The translations under genes and the position numbers were made by a program. Positions 1-6,786 of a stretch of DNA of 18,774 nt are shown here, piece after piece. The stretch covers positions 1 to 18,774 of the forward strand of contig JALSJG010000124.1 in NCBI GenBank assembly GCA_026989475.1, written 5' to 3'. Source of the DNA: Thermaceae bacterium. Its GTDB lineage: Bacteria > Deinococcota > Deinococci > Deinococcales > Marinithermaceae. Numbering within the stretch: the stretch's first letter is position 1; every line of letters starts with the position of its first letter. The notes under the pieces are model-generated. The model was given only the letters and a program-made list of their open reading frames with translations. It was not told the DNA's origin and did not search any database.

Positions 1-687
1 CTCGGCTACGGCATTGCCCGCGGGGCGGATTTGCGGCTTTTCGCCCTGGACCGGGGCACGCTCGATACCCAAGCGGCCCGGGAGGCGATCCGAGCCCTGC
101 CCGAGGGGCCGGAGCGGGAGGCGCTCCTTGCCGGGAAGGGGAAAGCGCCCTCGGCCCCCCTCCTCCTTGCCGCCGGGGAGCCTGCCCGGGCGCTCGCCTT
201 CGATGGTCAAAGCGGTGCGGCAAACGAGGGGATCGGGATCGGGGGCGACCCCTGGAGCGCGGTCTACCGGGAGGCCCTTGGGAGCCGTCCCTTGGTCCCG
301 AGCGCGCGGGAGCTCGAGCTCACCTTCGCGCTCGCCCTCTCCCGGGACCTCCTCGCCCGTCCCTTTCCCGCCCTTACCCAGCTCGTTGGGAGTCCGCCGC
401 TACGCTTCCTCTACCTGGGGGTTTTCCTCGTCCTTTTCCTGCATGCCCTTTGGACCTTGCTCCGCGGGGAGCCGCGGCCCCCGGGGGCAGCGGTCTACCT
501 GCTTTCGGCGCTTTTGCCCGGGCTTTTTTGGTTCGCCTGGGGGGTGGGCCTCCTGCTCTTTGCCCTCGCGCTCGGGGGCGCCTGGGCGGCCTGGACGGGA
601 CGCGGTGAGGGGCTCGTTCTCCTCGCCGGGGCCTATCTCTTGAACCTGGCGGGGCTTGCCCTCGCCCTTCGCGGGGGGCGCCGGTGA
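1..687 (+). CDS. membrane protein of unknown function, 5' end outside window
   Basis: The frame is open from the first base of the window to the TGA at 685-687, so the gene starts upstream and about 228 residues are visible. The first ~110 residues are soluble and rich in Ala, Gly, Pro and Arg. The C-terminal half holds about three or four hydrophobic segments (for example FLYLGVFLVLFLHALWTLL and LFWFAWGVGLLLFALAL), and the protein ends in a short Arg tail, GGRR. I do not recognise the family and assign no function. The stop overlaps the GTG start of the following aldolase gene (GTGA), so the two are probably translationally coupled. That the region codes is clear from GC-rich third codon positions and the clean junction. 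A TTG at 31 could serve as a start, but the frame is open upstream of it. Confidence 0.6.
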   Translation, partial: LGYGIARGADLRLFALDRGTLDTQAAREAIRALPEGPEREALLAGKGKAPSAPLLLAAGEPARALAFDGQSGAANEGIGIGGDPWSAVYREALGSRPLVPSARELELTFALALSRDLLARPFPALTQLVGSPPLRFLYLGVFLVLFLHALWTLLRGEPRPPGAAVYLLSALLPGLFWFAWGVGLLLFALALGGAWAAWTGRGEGLVLLAGAYLLNLAGLALALRGGRR

Positions 688-1538
688 TCCTGCCCGCGCT
701 GCCCACCCCCATGGACCCCTCCGGTCGCCCCGACTGGGGGGCCTACCAGGCGGTGATGGACCGGCTCGCCCCCGAGGTGGACGGGTTCTTGGTCTTCGGC
801 TCGAACGGCGAGGCCCCCCTGCTCCTCCCCGAGGAGCGCCGGGCGGGGCTTGCCCGGATCCGCCCCCCGAAGCCCTTCCTCGTCGGCGTGGGGGATGAGA
901 GCACCCCCCAGGCCCTTTACCACCAGGAAGCGGCCCGGGACGCGGGGGCGATCGCCGGCCTCGCCTACCTGCCGCGCTTTTTCTTCGCCGCCCTGGACGA
1001 ATCCGCCGCCCTTCGCTACTTCGAGGCCCTCGCCCGGGTGCACCCGGTCTTCGTCTACCACGTGCCGAGCCTCACCCGCACCGAGCTCCCCCTTCCCTGG
1101 GTCAAGCGCCTCGCCGAGGTGCCGGGGGTCCAGGGGATCAAGGACTCAAGCGGCGAGCTCGCGCGCTTCGCCTACTACCAGGCGGAGGGCATCCAGCTTC
1201 GGGTCTTCACCGGGAGCGCGGTCGTCTTCCTGGCGAGCCTCCTCCACGGCGCCGAGGGGGGCATCCTGGCCGCGGCCAACCTGGTGCCCCGTCTCGTGCG
1301 CGGGATCTTCGAGGCCTACCGCCGGGGGGACCTGGCTGAGGCGGTGCGGCTTCAAAACCGGCTCGACCCCCTGGCCCGGATGCTCGGGGCCGGGGGCGTG
1401 GTGCTTTTGAAGCAGGCGATGCGCCACCTCGGCTTCCCGGTAGGGGCGCCGAGGCCCCCGCTTCCCGAGGAGAGCCCGCTTTGGCCGCGGTTCCTGCCCC
1501 TTTTGGAGGCGGCGCGGGAGGACGGCCTCACCCCCTAG
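684..1538 (+). CDS. DapA/NAL-superfamily (dihydrodipicolinate synthase-like) aldolase
   Basis: This 284-residue protein is a class I, Schiff-base-forming aldolase of the DHDPS/N-acetylneuraminate lyase superfamily, which forms a TIM barrel. Family landmarks are GSNGE at residues 39-43 (pyruvate-carboxylate loop), Tyr125 in FVYHVP and the Schiff-base Lys153 in GIKDSSG. The length equals the family norm. It is probably not the lysine-pathway enzyme. The GTTGE loop of DapA is GSNGE here, the YNVPSRTG segment reads YHVPSLTR so the substrate-binding Arg is Leu, and the YYN motif supplying the second active-site Tyr is not seen. A 2-keto-acid aldolase acting on another substrate fits better; the substrate cannot be told from sequence. 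It starts with GTG overlapping the upstream stop by four bases. Confidence 0.85.
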   Translation: MILPALPTPMDPSGRPDWGAYQAVMDRLAPEVDGFLVFGSNGEAPLLLPEERRAGLARIRPPKPFLVGVGDESTPQALYHQEAARDAGAIAGLAYLPRFFFAALDESAALRYFEALARVHPVFVYHVPSLTRTELPLPWVKRLAEVPGVQGIKDSSGELARFAYYQAEGIQLRVFTGSAVVFLASLLHGAEGGILAAANLVPRLVRGIFEAYRRGDLAEAVRLQNRLDPLARMLGAGGVVLLKQAMRHLGFPVGAPRPPLPEESPLWPRFLPLLEAAREDGLTP

Positions 1539-1546
1539 CCCAGCCC

Positions 1547-1552
1547 TAAAAT
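1547..1552 (+). promoter_or_regulatory. possible TANNNT -10 element before the LEA14 lipoprotein gene
   Basis: TAAAAT stands in an otherwise GC-rich gap just after the aldolase stop. It ends seven bases before an ATG at 1560 and 19 before the preferred ATG at 1572. No -35 hexamer is convincing. It may be a promoter that separates the lipoprotein gene from the upstream pair. Confidence 0.3.
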
Positions 1553-1571
1553 GGGGCGGATGGAGGCAGGG

Positions 1572-2396
1572 ATGAAGGTACGGGTCTGGCTTTTGGGGGC
1601 GGCGGTTCTTTTCTTGATGGCGGCCTGCGCTCCGATGGGTCGCCAGGTGGCGCTGCCGGCGGCCCGTTTGGTGGGCGTAGAACTGGTAGCGATCGACCCC
1701 TTTGCCGATCGTTTTGCGCTTGATCTTGAGCTCGAGCTCCTAAACCCTAACGCGTTCGATCTGCCGCTGCTCGCAAGCGAGCTCAAGGTAAAGCTCGGGG
1801 ATCTACGCACCTCGGCTGAGCTCCCGGCGATGACCCTTCCCGCAGGGGAAAAGGCGCGGGCCTCGCTACGGGTCGAGACCACCCTCGCGCGGTCGGCGGC
1901 GACCGCGGCCGATTTGCTTGCCGGAAAGACCCTGCCCTTATGGATCGGGGGCAGGCTCCGGGTAGAAGCCCTGGGTCAGGGGATCTGGCTCGGCCCTTAC
2001 ACCTTGCTCGAAGATCGGGTGAAGCTCGAGCTCGCCCTCCGGCCGCCCCGGGTCACCCCCCTCTCGGCCCAGGTGCGGCTGGGTTTTGGCGCCCTCGAGT
2101 TTCGGGTCCGCTACCGGGCGGAAAATCCCCTGCCGGTGGGCTTTTTGCTCGAAGGTGACCTCGTTGCCGAGCTAGGGGGTGTGCGGCTCGGCGAGGCTCC
2201 GATCGCGCTCCGGCTTCCCCCGGCGGGGGAGGAGGCGGGCGCCTTCGTGCTCCGGGTGCCCCTCTCGGCGGTACCCGGGGCTGCCCGATCCCTTACCGGT
2301 GGAGTTCCTTTCGGGCTCCGGGGAACGGTGCGGCTAGCGGTACCCGGGGTGCTGGAACGCACCTTCGCGCTCGAGCTCGCGGGAACGGTGCATTGA
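1572..2396 (+). CDS. lipoprotein with tandem LEA14/WHy domains
   Basis: The protein (274 residues from this start) begins with a lipoprotein signal: two basic residues, a hydrophobic core and the lipobox MAAC with Cys19. It should be exported and lipid-anchored. Two repeats follow, at roughly residues 30-140 and 155-270. Each has the LEA_2/WHy pattern of alternating beta strands around a conserved Asn-Pro pair (LLNPNAFDLPL in the first, RAENPLPVGFLL in the second). WHy domains occur in plant LEA14 and in bacterial and archaeal stress or surface proteins; the molecular role here is unknown. I chose ATG 1572 because GGAGG at 1562-1566 lies five bases upstream. ATGs at 1551 and 1560 are in frame but would put acidic residue(s) before the signal. 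The stop overlaps the TTG start of the methyltransferase gene. Confidence 0.75.
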   Translation: MKVRVWLLGAAVLFLMAACAPMGRQVALPAARLVGVELVAIDPFADRFALDLELELLNPNAFDLPLLASELKVKLGDLRTSAELPAMTLPAGEKARASLRVETTLARSAATAADLLAGKTLPLWIGGRLRVEALGQGIWLGPYTLLEDRVKLELALRPPRVTPLSAQVRLGFGALEFRVRYRAENPLPVGFLLEGDLVAELGGVRLGEAPIALRLPPAGEEAGAFVLRVPLSAVPGAARSLTGGVPFGLRGTVRLAVPGVLERTFALELAGTVH

Positions 2397-3004
2397 GCGG
2401 ATCGCGGTTCGACCGCCTCGGAGGGTTCTTCCAGCGGTACGGTCACCGGTTGTATCCCCGCTGGGTCCGGCGCAGTTTCCATACGTTCGTTACCCGGCTC
2501 CCGGGCGGTGCCCGCGTCCTGGACCTGGGTGGGGGGACCGGGCTGTTGGCGAGCTGGGCTCGGTCGTCGCGGCCCGACCTCGAGCTCTGGGTCGCCGATC
2601 CCTCGGAGGGGATGCTCGCTTACGTTGAGGATGGGATTCGCGCCGTGCGGGCCCGGGCCGAGGCGCTTCCCTTCGAGGACGGCTACTTCCACGCGGTGGC
2701 CATCGGCGAGGCCCTCCACCATTTCGAGGATGTGGGGCGGGCGCTCGATGGGGTCGCCCGGGTGCTCGTCCCCTCCGGCAAGGTCTGGGTCTACGACTAC
2801 GACCCCCGGCCGCTCCCCGGGCGGGTGGTGCGGTTTTTGGAGCGGCTTTGGGGCGAGCCGGCGAGCTTCCTTCCTCCAAATCGCCTGCAAGCGATGCTGG
2901 AGGAGCGGGGCTTCCGATCCCACGTCCGGCTCCGGGGCTTTCGCTACGTCTTGGTCGCCGAGCTTAAGGAGAAGGCCTCCGGCAGGAGCTCGCCGAGCGT
3001 GTAG
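2393..3004 (+). CDS. class I SAM-dependent methyltransferase
   Basis: This 203-residue protein has a Rossmann-fold methyltransferase core of the Methyltransf_11 type. Motif I, VLDLGGGTG, is at residues 42-50. The acidic residue ending strand 2 is in LWVADPS, the ALPFEDGYFHAV segment follows, and the post-motif segment is EALHHFEDVGRALDGVARVL. Such enzymes methylate small molecules, lipids or quinones; the substrate is not evident. A UbiE/MenG role is possible but unsupported. The TTG start overlaps the preceding stop (TTGA), so translation is probably coupled. Its last ~20 codons (2944-3004) lie over the 3' end of the convergent cdd gene, and the tail after FRYVLVAEL looks like an extension beyond the usual fold. 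Confidence 0.8.
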   Translation: MSGSRFDRLGGFFQRYGHRLYPRWVRRSFHTFVTRLPGGARVLDLGGGTGLLASWARSSRPDLELWVADPSEGMLAYVEDGIRAVRARAEALPFEDGYFHAVAIGEALHHFEDVGRALDGVARVLVPSGKVWVYDYDPRPLPGRVVRFLERLWGEPASFLPPNRLQAMLEERGFRSHVRLRGFRYVLVAELKEKASGRSSPSV

Positions 3005-3342
3005 CGGCGCTCCTCGCCGCGGTCGTTGACGCAGAGGATCGGGGTCTCGGGAGCCGCGAACTCGGCCAGCACCTGGCGGCAGGCGCCGCAAGGGGGCGCA
3101 GGGGGCGAGGAGCTCGTAAAGACCACGACCTCCGCGATCGCCCGCTCGCCCGCGGTGACCATCGCCCCCACCGCGATCTGCTCGGCGCAGCGGGTGAGGG
3201 GAAAGGCGCCGTTTTCCACGTTGGCGCCGCTATAGATCTTACCGCCAGGCGTTCGGATGGCGGCCCCTACGGGAAAGTGCGAGTAGGGGGCGTAGGCGTT
3301 TTGCTGGGCGCGTTTCGCCGCCTCAATCAGCTTCCTCTTCAT
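2944..3342 (-). CDS. cdd: cytidine deaminase
   Basis: This 132-residue protein is a homotetramer-type cytidine deaminase that converts cytidine and deoxycytidine to uridine and deoxyuridine in pyrimidine salvage. Visible signatures are substrate-binding NVEN at 41-44, the catalytic CAE motif with Cys52 and Glu54, and PCGACRQ with zinc ligands Cys85 and Cys88. The small tetrameric enzymes normally have Arg after CAE; here it is Gln55, as in the large dimeric E. coli enzyme. The ATG lies inside the end of the CNNM gene (20-base overlap), making cdd the last gene of the long minus-strand operon. Its 3' end overlaps the convergent methyltransferase gene by 61 bp, and the residues after GELLPEAF appear to be an added tail. 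Confidence 0.93.
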   Translation of the reverse strand: MKRKLIEAAKRAQQNAYAPYSHFPVGAAIRTPGGKIYSGANVENGAFPLTRCAEQIAVGAMVTAGERAIAEVVVFTSSSPPAPPCGACRQVLAEFAAPETPILCVNDRGEERRYTLGELLPEAFSLSSATKT

Positions 3343-4690
3343 CGGTTGCTTCCTCCGCGGGCGCGGGCTCGGCGCGAACCAGCTCGACCTTCCGCTCGTC
3401 CGCTTCGGTGACGAGAAAACGCCAGCCGCCGTACTCGAGCACCTCCCCCTCTTTCGGGATGTAGCCGAAGCGGTCGTAGAGGAAGCCCGAGAGGGTCTCG
3501 TACTCCCCCTCGGGGAACTCGATCCCGAGTACGTCGGCGACGTCGTCCAGCGGGGTCTGGGCGTCGATCAGGTAGGCACCGCCGGCGAGCGGCTGGATCG
3601 CCTGCTCGAGCTCGTCGGTTTCGTCGTAGATCTCGCCCACGATCTCCTCGATGATGTCCTCGAGCGTCACCAGCCCGGCGGTACCCCCGAACTCGTCCAC
3701 CACGATCGCCATGTGAATCTTCCGCCGCCGGAGCTCGAGGAGGAGGTTCCAGACCGGCATGCTCTCGGGCACAAAGTAGGGGTCGTGGGCCAGCGCCCCC
3801 ACCCGCACCTCGTCGAGCCTGCCGTCGTCCACGTAGTCAAGCAGGTCCTTGACCAGGGCGATCCCCACCACTTGGTCGATGTTCTCCTGGTAGACCGGGT
3901 AGCGGGAGAAGCGGTGTTCCCGCACCAGGTCCAAAAACTCCCGGAGGCTCGCGTCGGATCGGATCGCCACCATCTCGACCCGGGGGACCATGATCTCCTT
4001 GACCTGGGTCTCGCCGAGCTCGAGGACGCCCTGGATCATGTCCTCCTCGGCCTCCTCGATCGCCCCCGAGCGCTCGGCGCCGGCCAGGATCATGCGGAGC
4101 TCGTTCTCGGTGACGAGCGGCTCGTTCCGGGGCTCGAGCCCAAGCGACCGGAGGATCAGGGTCGAGGCCCAGGTAAAGAACCGGCCGACGGGGTAGAGAA
4201 GGACCGAGAGCCAGTAGATCGGGCCCACCACGATCCTCGCGAGCCGGTCGGCGTGGTGGACCGCCAGCGACTTCGGGGTGATCTCGCCGAAGAAGAGCAC
4301 GAGGAAGGTCATCACCCCGGTCGCGATCCCCACCCCGGCGGAGCCGAAGGCCTTGGTGGCGAGGTCGGTGACCAGCGCGGTGGCGGCGATGTTCACCAGG
4401 TTGTTGCCCACCAGGATCGTGGTCAAAAACCGGGTGATGTCGCGCTCGAGCAGGCTAAACGGCCCCTTGCCCCCTTCGGCTTCGGCGAGCTCCTTGACCT
4501 TCCAGGGCCAGAGCGTGGTGATCGCGGTCTCCGAGGCCGAGAAAAAGCTGGAAAGGGCGAAGAGCACAACGAGCAGCAGGTACTCGCCGGGGTGGGTCGG
4601 CGCACCCGTGGCGGCGAACGCCGGGGCCGCGAGTAAGACTAGAGGGGCCAGGAGCTTTCTCGGGGAACTTGGAGGGTGCTCGTTGGCCAT
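3323..4690 (-). CDS. CNNM/CorC-HlyC family membrane transporter (DUF21-CBS-CBS-CorC_HlyC)
   Basis: The protein is about 455 residues. It begins with a signal-like hydrophobic stretch, followed by a CNNM (DUF21) membrane domain with the family motif FFSASETAI and LVGNNLVNI (roughly residues 45-190). A CBS pair follows (IMVPRVEM start, RYPVYQENIDQVVGI, DEFGGTAGLVTLEDIIEEI). The C-terminal CorC_HlyC domain covers about the last 90 residues (YLIDAQTPLDDV, YETLSGFLYDRFG). Family members are linked to Mg2+ (and Co2+) efflux, with nucleotide binding by the CBS pair. The very C-terminus is acidic. I prefer the ATG at 4690, which has GAGG five bases upstream; a GTG at 4696 overlaps the dgkA stop. It sits between dgkA and cdd, which are adjacent in Bacillus. 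Confidence 0.9.
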   Translation of the reverse strand: MANEHPPSSPRKLLAPLVLLAAPAFAATGAPTHPGEYLLLVVLFALSSFFSASETAITTLWPWKVKELAEAEGGKGPFSLLERDITRFLTTILVGNNLVNIAATALVTDLATKAFGSAGVGIATGVMTFLVLFFGEITPKSLAVHHADRLARIVVGPIYWLSVLLYPVGRFFTWASTLILRSLGLEPRNEPLVTENELRMILAGAERSGAIEEAEEDMIQGVLELGETQVKEIMVPRVEMVAIRSDASLREFLDLVREHRFSRYPVYQENIDQVVGIALVKDLLDYVDDGRLDEVRVGALAHDPYFVPESMPVWNLLLELRRRKIHMAIVVDEFGGTAGLVTLEDIIEEIVGEIYDETDELEQAIQPLAGGAYLIDAQTPLDDVADVLGIEFPEGEYETLSGFLYDRFGYIPKEGEVLEYGGWRFLVTEADERKVELVRAEPAPAEEATDEEEAD

Positions 4691-4692
4691 CT

Positions 4693-5097
4693 TCACCTCG
4701 CGAGGATGAGCAGGAGGATCCGGGGCAGGAAGAGATAGACGCCCACGAGCAGGGCGACCAGGCTTGCCACCAGCACCGCGGCGGCGGCAACGTCCTTCGC
4801 TGCCTTGGCCAGGGGGTGGGGGTTGGGAACGTAGAGGTCGAGGGCGACCTCGAGCGCGGTGTTCATGAGCTCGAATCCCAGCACCAGTGCGATCGCGAGC
4901 AGGATCGGGACCAGGTCGATGCCGAGCCCGAGCCCGAACAGCACGGCAAGCGCCCCGATCGTCACCTCGATCCGGAAGTTCGGCTCCCGCCGCCAGGCGT
5001 AGCGGAGTCCATCGAAAGCGAAGCTGAAGCTCTCCTTGAGCCCGCTGGGGTTTAGATCTCGCGAATCCTTTCCTGTACCCGTTGAAAGCCTCGCCAT
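4693..5097 (-). CDS. dgkA: diacylglycerol/undecaprenol kinase, DgkA family
   Basis: This 134-residue integral membrane kinase of the Gram-positive DgkA/UdpK type phosphorylates a lipid alcohol (undecaprenol or diacylglycerol) with ATP. Family landmarks are SFSFAFDGLRYAWRREPNFRIE at the N-terminal membrane interface, GFELMNTALEVALDL (catalytic Glu/Asn helix) and HPLAKAAKDVAAAAV. Three transmembrane helices are visible. The frame is open further upstream, but the start at 5097 is favoured by a strong GGAGGAGGA immediately before the ATG and by normal family length. It overlaps the ybeY end by 46 bases. The stop touches the CNNM start region. In a bacterium of this type, recycling of undecaprenol for peptidoglycan synthesis is plausible; lipid specificity cannot be read from the sequence. 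Confidence 0.88.
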   Translation of the reverse strand: MARLSTGTGKDSRDLNPSGLKESFSFAFDGLRYAWRREPNFRIEVTIGALAVLFGLGLGIDLVPILLAIALVLGFELMNTALEVALDLYVPNPHPLAKAAKDVAAAAVLVASLVALLVGVYLFLPRILLLILAR

Positions 5098-5471
5098 TCC
5101 TCCTCCGTGGTGTGGTCGTGGCCCAAAAGGTGCCAAAGCCCGTGGGCCGCGAGGCTCCAGACCTCGGGCCAAAGCCCGTGACCGGCCGCTTCCCCCTGGC
5201 GCCGGGCGGTTTCCAGGCTGATCACGATGTCCCCAAGATGCGGGGGCATGAAGGGATCCCCCGGCTCGTAGGTGGGGAAACTGAGCACGTCGGTGGCGGC
5301 GTCCTCCCCCCAGTGCTCGCGTTTTAGCGCCTGGATCCGCTCGTCGCCGGTGAGGACGACGGTGACCGCCCGATCGCCCGCTCCGAGCTCCTCCATGAGC
5401 GCCTCGAGCTTGGCCTCGAGCTCGGCGAGCCGCTCGGGGTCCACCGGAACCTCCGCGACCAGGTCAACCAC
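5052..5471 (-). CDS. ybeY: endoribonuclease/rRNA maturation factor YbeY
   Basis: This 139-residue UPF0054 metalloprotein acts in 16S rRNA 3' processing and ribosome quality control. The zinc motif HGLWHLLGHDH places ligands at His110, His114 and His120, the exact H-x3-H-x5-H spacing of the family. The upstream family segment TDVLSFP is at residues 60-66. Its ATG overlaps the end of phoH by eight bases, and its 3' end overlaps dgkA. The phoH-ybeY-dgkA order is one of the more conserved arrangements in bacteria and supports the assignment. The C-terminus ends naturally at RIREI. Confidence 0.95.
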   Translation of the reverse strand: MVDLVAEVPVDPERLAELEAKLEALMEELGAGDRAVTVVLTGDERIQALKREHWGEDAATDVLSFPTYEPGDPFMPPHLGDIVISLETARRQGEAAGHGLWPEVWSLAAHGLWHLLGHDHTTEEEWRGFQRVQERIREI

Positions 5472-6459
5472 CGCGGGTCTGGGCCTCCTCGTAGGCCCGG
5501 ATGATGCGGGCCACCAGGGGGTGTCGCACCACGTCGGCCTCGCTGAAGTAGACGAAGGCGATCCCCTCGATCCCCTTCAAGATCTTCTCGGCTTCAATAA
5601 GCCCCGACTTCGCCGCCTTGGGCAGGTCGATCTGGGTGACGTCGCCGGTGATCACCACCTTGGAGTTGAAGCCCATGCGGGTCAGGAACATCTTCATCTG
5701 CTCGGGGGTGGTGTTCTGGGCCTCGTCCAAGATGATGAAGGCGTCGTTCAACGTGCGCCCCCGCATGAAGGCGAGCGGGGCCACCTCGATCACCCCCGAC
5801 TGCAGGTAGTTTTCGAAGCGGTCGGGGTCGATCATGTCGAAAAGCGCGTCGTAAAGTGGACGCAAGTAAGGATCCACCTTGGCCTGGATGTCCCCGGGCA
5901 AAAAACCAAGCCGCTCGCCGGCCTCCACCGCCGGCCGGGTGAGCACGATCCGCTTGATGTGCCGGGCCTTGAGGGCGGCCACCGCCATCGCCACCGCCAG
6001 GTAGGTCTTGCCGGTGCCGGCGGGGCCGATCCCGAAGGTGATGTCGTGCGCCGCGATCGCCTCGACGTAGCGGCGCTGGCCCGGGGTCTTGGGGCGGAGG
6101 CGGCGGGGGAGGACGAGGCCTCCGGGCCGGGCCTCGGTCTCCTGGACCAGGCTCTTACCCTCCGTCGCGAGCTCCACCGCCCGCTCGAGGGTGGGCGCGT
6201 CGAGCTCGGCTCCCTGGCGGACCAGGGCGAGGAGGTCCTTCAATACCTGCTCCGCCAGGGTGACCTCCTCCAGGGACCCGAGGATCTTGATCTCGTTGCC
6301 TCGGGCCACGATCCGCGCCCCGAGCCGCTCTTTGAGCGCCCGGAGCCAGACGTCCCCCCGTCCGAGAAGGGCCATCGCCTCTTCCGGGCCGCGGATCTTG
6401 ACTACCGCTTCGGCTTCCACCGACGACGGACCCTCGGCTCGGAGAGGATTTCGTGCCAT
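5464..6459 (-). CDS. phoH: PhoH-like ATPase (PhoL/YbeZ type)
   Basis: This 331-residue PhoH-family P-loop ATPase is encoded next to ybeY, and the two are thought to act together on RNA. The N-terminal ~80 residues resemble a KH-like RNA-binding region. The ATPase core has Walker A GPAGTGKT at 145-152 and Walker B FIILDEAQN at 241-249. Further conserved segments are VLTRPAVEAGE, LGFLPGD, FMRGRTLND and the sensor VVITGDVTQIDLP near 268-280. The ATG has a modest AGGG upstream and lies 58 bases inside the preceding small membrane gene, whose 3' end is read in another frame. The length is normal for the family. Confidence 0.93.
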   Translation of the reverse strand: MARNPLRAEGPSSVEAEAVVKIRGPEEAMALLGRGDVWLRALKERLGARIVARGNEIKILGSLEEVTLAEQVLKDLLALVRQGAELDAPTLERAVELATEGKSLVQETEARPGGLVLPRRLRPKTPGQRRYVEAIAAHDITFGIGPAGTGKTYLAVAMAVAALKARHIKRIVLTRPAVEAGERLGFLPGDIQAKVDPYLRPLYDALFDMIDPDRFENYLQSGVIEVAPLAFMRGRTLNDAFIILDEAQNTTPEQMKMFLTRMGFNSKVVITGDVTQIDLPKAAKSGLIEAEKILKGIEGIAFVYFSEADVVRHPLVARIIRAYEEAQTRGG

Positions 6460-6782
6460 ACGATCCCTTCCAGAATACCACCGCGGTGAAGATCGAGCCG
6501 CAGCTTCCGCGCCGCCCGCTCAGATCTGCGCTCAGGCGGTGGGGAGGGGGGCGTCGGTTCGGGTTCCGCCCGGGGCATCACCGGAACCGGCTGGACCTCG
6601 GTCTTTGCCCGCTCCGGTTCGGGCATCGCGGCAGGCGGTCGGACCTCGCTCTCGACGGGGGGTTCTTCCAGCTCGATCTCCAAGAGGGGGGCTTCGCCGG
6701 ACCCCCGCAAGAGGCCTCTGAGTATGGGGCCCACCACGAAGACGAGTAAGAAGAGGAGTCCGAGAAGATCGTCCAAGCTCAA
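6402..6782 (-). CDS. small single-span membrane protein with proline-rich linker, unknown function
   Basis: This 126-residue protein has one N-terminal membrane helix (residues ~5-25, LLGLLFLLVFVVGPILRGLL). A charged linker rich in Pro and Glu follows (EPEPTPPSPPPERR), then a short conserved-looking C-terminus containing VWHEIL and ending in a basic run. It starts with TTG four bases after the floA stop, with GGAGG nine bases upstream of the start inside the floA end. Its end overlaps phoH by 58 bases. It occupies the place between floA and phoH where Bacillus carries yqfB, yqfC and yqfD. I recognise no domain. Position and topology suggest a membrane-anchored partner of FloA/NfeD or PhoH, which is inference. 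Confidence 0.65.
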   Translation of the reverse strand: MSLDDLLGLLFLLVFVVGPILRGLLRGSGEAPLLEIELEEPPVESEVRPPAAMPEPERAKTEVQPVPVMPRAEPEPTPPSPPPERRSERAARKLRLDLHRGGILEGIVWHEILSEPRVRRRWKPKR

Positions 6783-6786
6783 GGCG

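Noticed and set aside
2111..3091. 326-codon minus-strand frame over the lipoprotein and methyltransferase genes
   Set aside because: It lies opposite two well-supported genes and extends into cdd in another frame; no domain seen.
3713..4636. 307-codon plus-strand frame over the CNNM gene
   Set aside because: Antisense of a clear DUF21-CBS protein; composition is typical of a shadow.
5098..5172. Longer dgkA start at 5172
   Set aside because: The extension lies within ybeY, is unlike the family, and the start at 5097 has a strong ribosome binding site.
5272..6489. 405-codon plus-strand open frame over phoH and ybeY
   Set aside because: It is the antisense of genes with unmistakable motifs; the product is rich in His, Gly, Leu and Asp as expected from antisense of GC-rich codons.
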